Shown: positions 16,188 to 25,766 of the stretch, in pieces | Layout of the letters: every line of letters starts with the position of its first letter | Numbering within the stretch: position 1 is the first letter of the stretch | DNA from: Streptomyces sp. NBRC 110028 | Lineage (GTDB): Bacteria; Actinomycetota; Actinomycetes; Streptomycetales; Streptomycetaceae | NCBI RefSeq assembly: GCF_001417735.1 | Contig: NZ_BBUZ01000030.1 | Span: 124,001 to 188,000, forward strand | DNA: 64,000 bases | Direction: 5' to 3' | Notes under the pieces: generated by a model | Databases searched by the model: none | Seen by the model: the letters and a program-made list of their open reading frames with translations, nothing else | What the model was told of the DNA's origin: nothing | Translations under genes and position numbers: made by a program

Positions 16188-17449
16188 GACCGTTCCTCCT
16201 TCCCGGGAAGGGGGGCGAGCAGATCGTCGGCCGGGCATCGGCCGCGGGCGACATACCGGTCGGCGAAGGCGGCGACGGCGGATACGACGGCGGGAGAGGC
16301 CCCGATCCGGGGCAGCGCCTCCAGCGCCGCGGCGAAGCAGGCCACGGCGGCGGCGCGCAGCTCGGGGTCGGTCAGGGCTTCACGGGTCGCCGTCATCCAC
16401 AGCGGGTTGCGGGGCGCGGGCCGGGCGCCCGCCGTCTCGGCGAGCGGTTTCACCACGCGGTAGACGGTCTCCGCGGCCTGGGGGTCGTCGAAGAGCGCCA
16501 CGGTCACGGCGAGCGGCACGATCCATCCGTCGTCGCCGCTCTGCGCGTCGATCATGCGCAGTTCGAGATGGCCGCGCGGGCGGACGGGCGGGAAGAGGGT
16601 CGAGACATGGAAGTCGAGATCGTCCTGGGTGGGCGGCCGCGGCAGGCCGGTCCGGGCCCACTGACGGAGGGTGAGGCCGTCCGGTACCGCCCAACGCGTG
16701 CCGTCGTCCCGGATGGCCATCACGGGCGCGTCCAGCACGTACCCGGTCCAGGCGGCGCGCGGATCCCCGCCGTCGGGCGGGGCGAGCGTGCGCCCGGGGT
16801 CCATCGCCGCCCACAGCGCCTGCCGGGTGGACCGGAAGCCGGTCGGGCGGCCCTCGCGCAGCGGAGAGTTGGCGAACGCGGCGGTCAGCACCGCCCCCAG
16901 CAGATGGGCCAGCCGCCAGCGCCGCCCGAGGCCCAGCGGACCGGGCTCCTCGTGCCCGGCGTCCACGCAGACCTGCACGGAGGCGGTGTTGCACATCATG
17001 GAGCGCCCCGCAGGCCCCCGGCGGTTGAAATAGGTCTCCATGGACTCGTAGCGGGGTGTGGTGAGGATCCTGCGCGGCGGGCGCCAGGGGTCGTGTCCAT
17101 GCCCGGCGATGCCGAGGCCCAGCTCGGCGAGGAGCGAGCGGACGAGGACCAGATCGGCGGCTGCGGACTCCACGCACGCGGTGAGGGAGTCGGCCGGGAG
17201 GGAGCTGAGCTCCAGCTGACCGCCGGGTTCGAAGGTGAGCGCGGACGTGAGGCGCAGTCCGCGCAGCGCGGTGACCGCGGCTTCCAGCCGGGCCGCCTCG
17301 ACGGGTCGTGCGGGGTCGTGCGGGTCGTACATGAGCCATTCGAGCTCGACGCCGATGCGTCGCGGGGGACCGGTCTTGAAACAGATGCCGTGGAGCCTGG
17401 CCTCCATCTCGGCCTCGTCGATCGCCTTGCTGTCGGGCACAGTCGTCAT
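16184..17449 (-). CDS. egtA: glutamate-cysteine ligase EgtA
   Basis: A 421-residue GCS2-type glutamate-cysteine ligase supplying gamma-glutamylcysteine for ergothioneine. The family signatures are IGVELEWLMYD (about residue 32), TFEPGGQLELSS (about residue 72) and MMCNTASVQVCVD (about residue 150). I chose the ATG at 17449 (MTTVPDSKAIDE); MAGTGRE seven codons upstream is the alternative, and neither has a strong ribosome binding site. It heads the four-gene egt run. egtE, the final C-S lyase, is absent from the cluster. The 267 bp upstream hold the promoter region and, on the other side, a TetR-like operator belonging to the divergent gene. Confidence 0.93.
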   Translation of the reverse strand: MTTVPDSKAIDEAEMEARLHGICFKTGPPRRIGVELEWLMYDPHDPARPVEAARLEAAVTALRGLRLTSALTFEPGGQLELSSLPADSLTACVESAAADLVLVRSLLAELGLGIAGHGHDPWRPPRRILTTPRYESMETYFNRRGPAGRSMMCNTASVQVCVDAGHEEPGPLGLGRRWRLAHLLGAVLTAAFANSPLREGRPTGFRSTRQALWAAMDPGRTLAPPDGGDPRAAWTGYVLDAPVMAIRDDGTRWAVPDGLTLRQWARTGLPRPPTQDDLDFHVSTLFPPVRPRGHLELRMIDAQSGDDGWIVPLAVTVALFDDPQAAETVYRVVKPLAETAGARPAPRNPLWMTATREALTDPELRAAAVACFAAALEALPRIGASPAVVSAVAAFADRYVARGRCPADDLLAPLPGKEERS

Positions 17450-17628
17450 CTCCCGTCCCGTTCCGGCCATCGGATCGCTGTGATACGAACCGATATGTCG
17501 GCGCCCACTCTTGTCTCTCGAGGTCCCGGGCTCAAGGGTGCCTCCAGAGTTGCACAAGAGTTCACCGGGCGCCGGGCGGGGAAGGCAGGATGGCTGAAGC
17601 CTCCGTACGAGCCGGTTCCCCTGTTCGT

Positions 17629-17642
17629 ACCGACTGGTTAGT
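17629..17642. promoter_or_regulatory. candidate TetR-type operator upstream of the oxidoreductase/ACAD unit
   Basis: ACCGACTGGTTAGT is an imperfect inverted repeat: ACCGAC against ACTAAC on the other strand, with only transitions differing. It is extended by flanking TA pairs. It lies 75 bp upstream of the quinone oxidoreductase start. The shape resembles the ACCGAC/GTCGGT-type operators of actinobacterial acyl-CoA-responsive TetR regulators. It does not match the CAAACGTTTG element at 8703-8716, so a different regulator is likely. Confidence is limited because the dyad is short and imperfect. Confidence 0.35.
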
Positions 17643-17716
17643 ATGTGCGCCCCGAGGCGTTACAGTGCCCCGACGCGCTACCGCGCCCCCTACCGAAAGC
17701 TTCTGGAGGCCACCGG

Positions 17717-18721
17717 ATGCAGGCATGGCGAGTGCACGACAATGGCGAGCCGCGTGAGGTGATGCGCCTCGACGACGTGCCGGATCCGGTGGCCGGTCCC
17801 GGGGAACTGCTCCTGCGGGTCCGCGCCGTCGACGTCAACTTCCCGGACGCCCTGCTGTGCCGCGGCCACTACCAGGTGCGGCCGCCGCTGCCGTTCACCC
17901 CGGGCGTCGAGCTGTGCGGCGAGATCGCCGCCGTCGGCGAGGGGGCGCGGGGCGAGGTGGGCGCGCGCGTCCTGGCCACCCCCACGCTCCCCGCGGGCGG
18001 TTTCGCCGAATACGTGACCGTCGACGCGGCCACCGTGCTGCCCGCGCCCGACGCACTGGACGACGCCCAGGCCGCGGCCCTGCACATCGGCTACCAGACG
18101 GGCTGGTTCGGCCTGCACCGCCGGGCCGGGCTGCGGGCCGGTGACACGCTGCTGGTGCACGCCGCCGCGGGCGGCGTCGGCAGTGCCGCCGTCCAGCTCG
18201 GCAAGGCGGCCGGGGCGCGGGTGATCGGCGTCGTCGGCGGCGAGGACAAGGCCCGGGTCGCCCGCGACCTGGGCTGCGACGTGGTGCTCGACCGGCGCGC
18301 CGACGACATCGTGGCCGGGGTCAAGGAGGCCACCGGCGGCCGCGGCGCCGACATCGTCTACGACCCGGTCGGCGGCGACGCCTTCGCCCAGTCCGTCAAA
18401 TGCATCGCCTTCGAGGGCCGCATCGTGGTGGTCGGCTTCGCCAGTGGCGTCGTCCCGCAGGCCGCCCTCAACCACGCCCTGGTCAAGAACTACGCCATCC
18501 TCGGCCTCCACTGGGGCCTCTACAACACCTACGACCCGGCCGCGATCCGCGCCTGCCACGACGAGCTGACCAAGCTCGCCGCCCAGGGCGCCATCAAGCC
18601 GCTGGTCAGCGAGCGAGTGCCGATGGCAGGGGCCGCGGACGCCGTCCAGCGCGTCGCCGACGGGGTGACCACCGGCCGCCTCGTGGTCGTCCCCGGACAG
18701 CCCGAGGTGGGCGCCCGATGA
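17717..18721 (+). CDS. NADPH:quinone oxidoreductase-type medium-chain dehydrogenase
   Basis: A 334-residue zinc-free medium-chain dehydrogenase/reductase. The start MQAWRVHDNGEPREVMRLDD follows TGGAGG. The N-terminal GroES-like region contains VDVNFPDALLCRG and TPGVELCGEI; no structural-zinc cysteine cluster is present. The NADPH-binding segment is AAAGGVGSAAVQLGKAAGA (about residues 150-168). The closing LKNYAILGLHWGLY is typical for this quinone oxidoreductase subgroup. It overlaps the next gene by ATGA and belongs to a three-gene unit with two acyl-CoA dehydrogenase subunits. It may reduce an enoyl intermediate of the same catabolic pathway, but the real substrate is not determinable. Confidence 0.85.
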   Translation: MQAWRVHDNGEPREVMRLDDVPDPVAGPGELLLRVRAVDVNFPDALLCRGHYQVRPPLPFTPGVELCGEIAAVGEGARGEVGARVLATPTLPAGGFAEYVTVDAATVLPAPDALDDAQAAALHIGYQTGWFGLHRRAGLRAGDTLLVHAAAGGVGSAAVQLGKAAGARVIGVVGGEDKARVARDLGCDVVLDRRADDIVAGVKEATGGRGADIVYDPVGGDAFAQSVKCIAFEGRIVVVGFASGVVPQAALNHALVKNYAILGLHWGLYNTYDPAAIRACHDELTKLAAQGAIKPLVSERVPMAGAADAVQRVADGVTTGRLVVVPGQPEVGAR

Positions 18722-19929
18722 GCACTCCCGGGAAGGCCGCCGCACAGGACACCACGGCCGACGGGCTGCGGCGCCGCACCCGCGCGCTCCTCGAGGCCCA
18801 CCCGCCCGCCACCACCGACCGCCTGGACTTCCTGCGGGCCCGCTTCGACGCCGGACTCGCCTGGGTGCACTACCCGGTGGGGCTGGGCGGCCTCGACGCG
18901 CCCCGCTCGCTCCAGGCCGTCGTGGACGCCGAACTCGAGGCCGCCGGGGCACCCGACAACGACCCCCGCCGCATCGGCATCGGCCTCGGCATGGCCGCGC
19001 CCACCATCCTCGGCTTCGGCACCGAGGAGCAGCGGCAGCGGCTGCTGCGCCCGCTGTGGACCGGCGAGGAGGTGTGGTGCCAGCTGTTCAGCGAGCCCGG
19101 CGCCGGCTCCGACCTCGCCGCGCTCGCCACCCGGGCGGTGCGCGACGGCGACGACTGGGTGGTCGACGGGCAGAAGGTCTGGACGTCCAGCGCCCACCTC
19201 GCCCGCTGGGCCATCCTCATCGCCCGCACCGACCCCGGCCTGCCCAAGCACCGCGGCATCAGCTACTTCGTCTGCGATATGACCGACCCCGGTGTCGAGG
19301 TCCGGCCGCTGCGCCAGATCACCGGCGAGGCCGAGTTCAACGAGGTCTTCCTGACCGGCGTACGCATCCCCGACAGCCGCCGCCTCGGCGAGATCGGCGA
19401 GGGCTGGCGGGTCGCCCAGACCACCCTGATGAACGAGCGCGTCGCCATCGGCGGCGGCCGCGTACCCCGCGAGGGCGGCATGATCGGCCTGGTCTCCGGG
19501 ACCTGGCGCGACCGCCCCGAACTGCGCACCCACGATCTGCACCAGCGGCTGCTGCGGCTGTGGGTGGACGCCGAGGCCGCCCGGCTCGCGGGCGAGCGGC
19601 TGGGCCAGCAGCTCGCCGTCGGCCAGCCCGGCCCCGAGGGCTCGGCCATGAAGCTCGCCTTCGCCCGGCTCAACCAGGAGCTGAGCGCCCTGGAGGTCGA
19701 ACTGCTGGGGGAGGAGGGCCTGCTCTACGACGACTGGACGCTGCGCCGCCCCGAACTCGTCGACTTCACCGGACGCGAGGCCGGCTACCGCTATCTGCGC
19801 GCCAAGGGCAACTCCATCGAGGGCGGCACCTCCGAGGTCCTGCTCAACATCATCGCCGAACGCGTCCTGGGCCTGCCGCCCGAGCCGCGGACCGACAAGG
19901 ACGTCCCCTGGAAGGAACTGCCCCGATGA
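18718..19929 (+). CDS. acyl-CoA dehydrogenase subunit, flavin-motif partner
   Basis: A 403-residue acyl-CoA dehydrogenase. It carries LFSEPGAGSDLAAL (about residues 120-133), the FAD-contacting (T/S)ExxGSD motif, and DGQKVWTSSAHLARW. The C-terminal IEGGTSEVLLNIIAERVLG corresponds to the region with the catalytic glutamate of the family. It lacks the RxQFGxxIxxFQxxKH motif that normally completes the flavin site from the neighbouring subunit. The next gene has that motif but lacks this one. This complementary loss matches the alpha2-beta2 FadE enzymes of actinobacterial steroid degradation. Translation is coupled on both sides by ATGA overlaps. Confidence 0.85.
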   Translation: MSTPGKAAAQDTTADGLRRRTRALLEAHPPATTDRLDFLRARFDAGLAWVHYPVGLGGLDAPRSLQAVVDAELEAAGAPDNDPRRIGIGLGMAAPTILGFGTEEQRQRLLRPLWTGEEVWCQLFSEPGAGSDLAALATRAVRDGDDWVVDGQKVWTSSAHLARWAILIARTDPGLPKHRGISYFVCDMTDPGVEVRPLRQITGEAEFNEVFLTGVRIPDSRRLGEIGEGWRVAQTTLMNERVAIGGGRVPREGGMIGLVSGTWRDRPELRTHDLHQRLLRLWVDAEAARLAGERLGQQLAVGQPGPEGSAMKLAFARLNQELSALEVELLGEEGLLYDDWTLRRPELVDFTGREAGYRYLRAKGNSIEGGTSEVLLNIIAERVLGLPPEPRTDKDVPWKELPR

Positions 19930-21062
19930 GCACCCCGGACCTGCTCTACACCGAGGCCGAGGACGATCTGCGCGCGGCCGTGCGGTCGCTGCTCGCCGAC
20001 CGCTGCCCGCCCGGTGCCGTGCTGTCCGAGGCCGAGAGCGGCCGGGCGCACGACCTGGGGCTGTGGCGCTCGCTGGGCACCGAGATGGGCACGGCGGGGC
20101 TGCTCGTGCCCGACAAGCTCGGCGGGCAGGGCGCCACCGCGCGCGAGGCGGCGGTCGTGATGGAGGAGATGGGCCGGGCCTGCGCCCCCGTGCCGTACCT
20201 CACCAGCGCCGTCCTCGCGGTCGGCGCCGTGCTGGGCTGCGACACCGGCGAGGCCGCCGTGGCACGGCTGCTCGGCGGCCTCGCCGAAGGCCGCACGGTC
20301 GGCGCGCTGGCGGTTCCGGCGGCCACCACGCCCGGCAACGGCGCCCCGGACGCGACCGTGCGGGCGGACGCCGACGGGACGCTCAGCGGACGGATCCCCC
20401 ATGTCGCGGGCGCGGCGGGCGCCGATGTGCTGCTCGTCCCCGCCGACGGACCGGACGGATACGGCCTGTACGCCGTGGAGACCACGGAGGCCAGCGTCTC
20501 CGTGGAGCCCCTGACCTCGCTCGACCTCACCCGCCCCATCGCCGCGGTGACCCTCACCGGCGCCCCCGCGCGCCGGCTGGCCGGGCCCGACCGCGCGCGG
20601 GCCGCCGTCGTACGGGCGCTGCTGACCGGCGCCGGACTGCTCGCCTCCGAGCAGCTGGGCGTGGCCGAGTGGTGTCTGGCCGAGACCGTCCGCCACACCA
20701 AGGAGCGCCATCAGTTCGGCCGCCCCATCGGGTCGTTCCAGGCGCTCAAGCACCGGATGGCGGCGCTCTGGCTGGAGCTGGTCTCGGCCCGCGCCGCCGC
20801 CCGGCACGCCGCCGACGCGCTGGCCGCCGACAGCCCGGACATCCCGGTCGCGGTGGCCGTGGCGCAGGCGTACTGCGGGCAGGCGGCCGTGCACGCGGCG
20901 GAGGAGTGCGTGCAGCTGCACGGCGGCATCGGCATGACCTGGGAGCACCCGGCGCACCTCTACCTCAAGCGGGCCAAGAGCGCCGAGACCCTGCTCGGCA
21001 CCCCCGGCCGCCACCGCCAGGCGCTCGCCGCCCTGGTGGACCTCCCGGCCCCCACCGGCTGA
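19926..21062 (+). CDS. acyl-CoA dehydrogenase subunit, RxQFG partner
   Basis: A 378-residue acyl-CoA dehydrogenase homologue. It has RHQFGRPIGSFQALKHRMA (about residues 261-279) and LHGGIGMTWEHPAHLYLKRA near the C-terminus. The mid-domain TExxGSD flavin motif is absent: the corresponding stretch runs through GRIPHVAGAAGADVLLVPA. It is therefore unlikely to work as a homotetramer and probably pairs with the preceding gene product. Its ATG at 19926 overlaps the previous stop. A strong hairpin follows seven bases after its stop, so this is the last gene of the unit. Confidence 0.85.
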   Translation: MSTPDLLYTEAEDDLRAAVRSLLADRCPPGAVLSEAESGRAHDLGLWRSLGTEMGTAGLLVPDKLGGQGATAREAAVVMEEMGRACAPVPYLTSAVLAVGAVLGCDTGEAAVARLLGGLAEGRTVGALAVPAATTPGNGAPDATVRADADGTLSGRIPHVAGAAGADVLLVPADGPDGYGLYAVETTEASVSVEPLTSLDLTRPIAAVTLTGAPARRLAGPDRARAAVVRALLTGAGLLASEQLGVAEWCLAETVRHTKERHQFGRPIGSFQALKHRMAALWLELVSARAAARHAADALAADSPDIPVAVAVAQAYCGQAAVHAAEECVQLHGGIGMTWEHPAHLYLKRAKSAETLLGTPGRHRQALAALVDLPAPTG

Positions 21063-21068
21063 CCGGCC

Positions 21069-21115
21069 GGTGCCCGGTGAGTCCGCCCCACCAGGGGCCG
21101 GACTCACCGGGCACC
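21069..21115 (+). terminator. hairpin terminator after the acyl-CoA dehydrogenase genes
   Basis: Perfect 17-bp arms GGTGCCCGGTGAGTCCG (21069-21085) and its complement (21099-21115) enclose a 13-nt loop, which itself can pair GCCCC with GGGGC. It starts seven bases after the stop codon. There is no T-run, as usual for high-GC actinobacteria. Confidence 0.8.
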
Positions 21116-21244
21116 AGCGGCATCCGGACGTCGAACGGGAAATCGGCACCCGTGTGGAGTACCCGCTTTGAGTGGATTCAGGACGATTCTGGGCCACACT
21201 GACGGCCGGATCCCGATCCCCTGAAGCGGCCCAGGAGGCTCCCC

Positions 21245-21439
21245 ATGGCCATTTCGATCTCCGTGGTCCTGCTCCTGCTGATCCTGGCGGTGGTCTTCCT
21301 GCGCAGCGGCGGGCTGCGCGTCTCGCATGCCCTGGTCTGCGTCACCCTGGGCTTCTACCTGGCGAGCAGCAGTATCGCCCCGACCATCTCCGAGGGACTG
21401 TCCGCGACCGCGGACGTGGTCAGCAGCGTCCGCCCCTGA
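21245..21439 (+). CDS. small membrane protein next to the encapsulin genes
   Basis: A 64-residue protein with two hydrophobic segments: ISISVVLLLLILAVVFL (residues 3-19) and HALVCVTLGFYLASSSIA (about 28-45). A short polar end, ISEGLSATADVVSSVRP, follows. The ATG at 21245 has CAGGAGG eight bases upstream. It sits alone between the hairpin terminator and the convergent shell gene, whose stop is 32 bp away. I do not recognise a named family. Its constant-looking length, good ribosome binding site and codon bias indicate a real gene. Function is unknown. Confidence 0.7.
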   Translation: MAISISVVLLLLILAVVFLRSGGLRVSHALVCVTLGFYLASSSIAPTISEGLSATADVVSSVRP

Positions 21440-21470
21440 CCGGCGCCCGCGGCCGCGGTACGGTCACCGC

Positions 21471-22859
21471 TCAGCGGCCGATCTCGACGTCCTCCAGCAC
21501 GCCCAGGGCGTCGGGCACGAGAACCGCCGCCGAGTAGTAGGCGCTCACCAGATACGACGTCACGGCCTGGTCGTTGATGCCCATGAACCGCACGTTGAGA
21601 CTGGGCTCGTACTCGTCCGGGATGCCCGTCTGGTGCAGACCGATGACGCCCTGGCTTTCTTCCCCGGTGCGCATCGCGAGGATCGAACTGGTGCCGGACT
21701 CGCTCACCGGGATCTTGTTGCAGGGCAGCAGCGGCACCCCGCGCCAGGCGCGCACCGCGACCCCCGCCACCTCGGCGCCCTGCGGATACAGCCCCCGGCT
21801 GCTGCACTCGCGGCCGAAGGCGGCGATGGTGCGCGGATGCGCCAGCAGATACTGCGTCTTGCGGCGGCGGGACAGCAACTCGTCCAGATCGTCCGGGGTG
21901 GGCGGACCGCTGCGGGTGTGGATGCGCTGGGAGAGGGCCGCGTTGTGCAGCAGACCGAACTCCTTGTTGTTGACCAGCTCGTGCTCCTGACGCTCGCGCA
22001 GCGCCTGGATGGTCAGCCGGAGCTGCTCCTCGGTCTGGTTCATCGGCTCGTTGTAGAGGTCGGCGACGCGGGTGTGGACGCGCAGAATGGTCTGAGCGAC
22101 GCTCAGCTCGTACTCCCGCGGCTTCAGCTCGTACTCCGGATACGTCCCCGGCAGCGTCGGCTCCCCGGTGTGGCCGGAGGTGACCGCGATATCGGCCTCA
22201 CCCTTCCGGTTCTGCGCGGGCGCGCTCCGCTCGGACGCCTCCCGGAGGTGGCCGCGCAGCGCCTCGGACCGGTCGGCGGCCTCCTGGAAGACCCGGCGGG
22301 GGAGGGTGAGCACCGTGGTCCGGGTGACGGCCCGCGCGGTGAACTCCCAGGTGCCCTCAGGTCCGGTCAGCACCGAGTCGCCGAAGAACTCCCCGTCGGC
22401 CAGCAGCCCCAGCGCCGTGCCCTCGTCGTACGCCCCGGGCGCGATCTGCCGGACCTTGCCGTGGGCGATGAGGAACACCTGGTCGGCCGGGCGCCCCGCC
22501 TCGACCAGCACATCGCCGGGCGCGTACTCCCGCTGCACGCAGCCGTCCGCCAGCGCCTCCAGCACCGCGGCGTCGCCGAAGCCGCGCAGCGTCGGCAGCT
22601 CACCCAGCTCGGGCGGGATCACCCGCACCTCGGATCCGGTGCTGATGAACTCGATCCGCCCGTCCCCGACCGTGTAGCTGAGCCGCCGGTTCACCCGGTA
22701 CGTACCGGCCGACACCTGGACCCACGGCAGCACGCGCAGCAGCCACCGGGAGGAGACGGCCTGCATCTGCGGCACGGACTTGGTCGTGGTCGCCAGATTC
22801 CGGGCGGCGGCCGTTCCCAGACTCTGCGGCTGCTCACCGGACTCCACGGAGGTGGTCAT
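21471..22859 (-). CDS. family 2B encapsulin shell protein, second copy (EshA-type)
   Basis: A 462-residue HK97-fold nanocompartment shell protein of family 2B, historically called EshA in Streptomyces griseus. Layout: N-terminal arm (MTTSVESGEQPQSLGTAAAR), E-loop region, an inserted cyclic-nucleotide-binding-like domain (about residues 88-190), then the conserved shell core. The core includes TYPEYELKPREYELSVAQT, EPMNQTEEQLRLTIQALRER and the C-terminal YYSAAVLVPDALGVLED. In the inserted domain the phosphate cassette reads FGDSVLTG and the usual arginine is missing, so cAMP binding is doubtful. It lies 83 bp downstream of a close paralogue. The two are probably cotranscribed and may coassemble. 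Confidence 0.9.
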   Translation of the reverse strand: MTTSVESGEQPQSLGTAAARNLATTTKSVPQMQAVSSRWLLRVLPWVQVSAGTYRVNRRLSYTVGDGRIEFISTGSEVRVIPPELGELPTLRGFGDAAVLEALADGCVQREYAPGDVLVEAGRPADQVFLIAHGKVRQIAPGAYDEGTALGLLADGEFFGDSVLTGPEGTWEFTARAVTRTTVLTLPRRVFQEAADRSEALRGHLREASERSAPAQNRKGEADIAVTSGHTGEPTLPGTYPEYELKPREYELSVAQTILRVHTRVADLYNEPMNQTEEQLRLTIQALRERQEHELVNNKEFGLLHNAALSQRIHTRSGPPTPDDLDELLSRRRKTQYLLAHPRTIAAFGRECSSRGLYPQGAEVAGVAVRAWRGVPLLPCNKIPVSESGTSSILAMRTGEESQGVIGLHQTGIPDEYEPSLNVRFMGINDQAVTSYLVSAYYSAAVLVPDALGVLEDVEIGR

Positions 22860-22942
22860 CTGTGTTCATCACCCATTTCGGTAGATGTAGGGGCGTTACG
22901 GGAAGGCCATTCGGGCGGCCGATGGCGTGGCCGCCGGGCCGT

Positions 22943-24355
<1,413 letters not shown>

Positions 24356-24400
24356 CGTGAATGCTCACCCATCCCTGATACGGACTTGAAGAGATATTCC

Positions 24401-24463
24401 GCTCGATCGAGCAACTGCCAAGCTAGCAGCGGAGTTTGGGCGGTGCATTCACTCAAAAGAGTG
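24401..24463 (-). promoter_or_regulatory. palindromes in the promoter region of the shell genes
   Basis: The 462-bp gap 24356-24817 separates divergent genes. Near the shell side it has a perfect 12-bp palindrome GCTCGATCGAGC (24401-24412) and a 14-bp inverted repeat CACTCAAAAGAGTG (24450-24463). Both lie 46-108 bp upstream of the shell ATG, where operators are expected. The local AT-rich stretches stand out from the surroundings. Promoter boxes could not be set reliably, and no regulator is named. The remainder of the gap (24464-24817) shows no further structure that I can support. Confidence 0.5.
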
Positions 24464-24817
24464 CGTCATCAGGGGTTTGCAGAATTTAGTGGCGGGTGAA
24501 TGCTCCGCATCCATTCGGGGCGGCCGTTCGGCCGACGGGGCGAGCGAGACGCCCGGGTCCGGTGTGCGACACCCGGCGCGATGACGGCGCTTGGGGCGAA
24601 GCGCGGCGCGCGGGCGTCGGTGCGCGCCGACGCCCGGTCTCGTCCCCCCGGACGTCGCCCCCGCCGCCCGGATCACGGGAACGCCGTGGAAATGGCCGGG
24701 GACCACCTGCGGAACTCTTCGCACGCCCCTGCCCACGGGGCCCGCCGCCCCCCGATACTCACTGGCGTCCGAACGCGCACATCCGGCACCACGCCGGAAC
24801 GAGAGCCGGGAGGCCCC

Positions 24818-25678
24818 ATGGTCCGCCGTACACGCCGCGCCTTTGTCGTCACCCTCGGAGCCGCACTCGCCGGCGGCACCGCCGCCCCGGCGTTCGCGGA
24901 CTCGACCGGCCCCAGGCCCAAGCCGCCGCTGGCCAGAGCCCACGCGCACAACGACTACGAGCACCCGCATCCGCTCGCCGACGCCCTGTCGCACGGATTC
25001 GGCAGCGTAGAGGCCGACATCTGGCTGGTGGACGGCCAGTTGCTGATCGCCCACGACGCGACCGAACTCGACCCCGCCCGCACGCTGGAATCCCTCTACC
25101 TCGACCCGCTGTTCCACCGCGTCACCGCCAACGGCGGCCGGGTCTACCGCGGCTACGACCTCTCGCTGCAACTGCTGATCGACATCAAGACCCCCGGCGA
25201 GGCCACCTACCTCGAACTCACCAAGCGGCTGCGCCGCTACAGCCGGATGCTCAGCACGGCCTACGGCGGTGTCGGCGGCCGGGTGCGGCGCGGCGCGGTG
25301 ACCGCCGTCATATCGGGCGACCGCGGAGCACGCGCCCCCATGGAGGCCGAGAAGGTGCGCCACGCCTTCTACGACGGACGGCTGGAGGACATGGGTACCG
25401 GCGCGCCGGCCTCCTTCATCCCGCTCGTCAGCGCCGACTGGACGAAGACCTTCACCTGGCAGGGCGTCGGCCCGATGCCGACGGAGGAGCGGGAGAAGCT
25501 GTACCGGATCACCGTCGCAGCCCGCGCGGCCCGGCAGAAGGTGCGCTTCTGGGCCACCCCCGACCTGGCCGGCCCGGCGCGCGACGCCGTCTGGCGCGAG
25601 CTGCTGGCCGCGCACGTCGACTACCTCAACACCGATGACCTGGCGGCTCTGGAGGACTTCCTGCGCGGCGCTCACTGA
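24818..25678 (+). CDS. secreted PI-PLC/glycerophosphodiesterase-like protein
   Basis: A 286-residue exported protein. The N-terminus MVRRTRRAFVVTLGAALAGG followed by APAFADS is a signal peptide with twin arginines (Tat-like). The mature part opens with ARAHAHNDYEHPHPLADAL and continues FGSVEADIWLVDGQLLIAHD, a phosphodiesterase TIM-barrel active-site pattern of the PLC-like/GDPD superfamily with catalytic His and acidic residues. IDIKTPGEATYLEL supplies further conserved acidic residues. Such enzymes cleave phosphodiester bonds of lipids or their head groups outside the cell. The ATG at 24818 has CCGGGAGG upstream. It is divergent from the shell genes and has no evident functional link to them. 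Confidence 0.78.
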   Translation: MVRRTRRAFVVTLGAALAGGTAAPAFADSTGPRPKPPLARAHAHNDYEHPHPLADALSHGFGSVEADIWLVDGQLLIAHDATELDPARTLESLYLDPLFHRVTANGGRVYRGYDLSLQLLIDIKTPGEATYLELTKRLRRYSRMLSTAYGGVGGRVRRGAVTAVISGDRGARAPMEAEKVRHAFYDGRLEDMGTGAPASFIPLVSADWTKTFTWQGVGPMPTEEREKLYRITVAARAARQKVRFWATPDLAGPARDAVWRELLAAHVDYLNTDDLAALEDFLRGAH

Positions 25679-25766
25679 CGCGGCGCGGGGCTCCCGGCGG
25701 ACGGGCCCGGCGGACGCGCGGAAATCGGTTCGCGAAACGCCGGCCCGCTCCGCCATGCTGGCCGTC

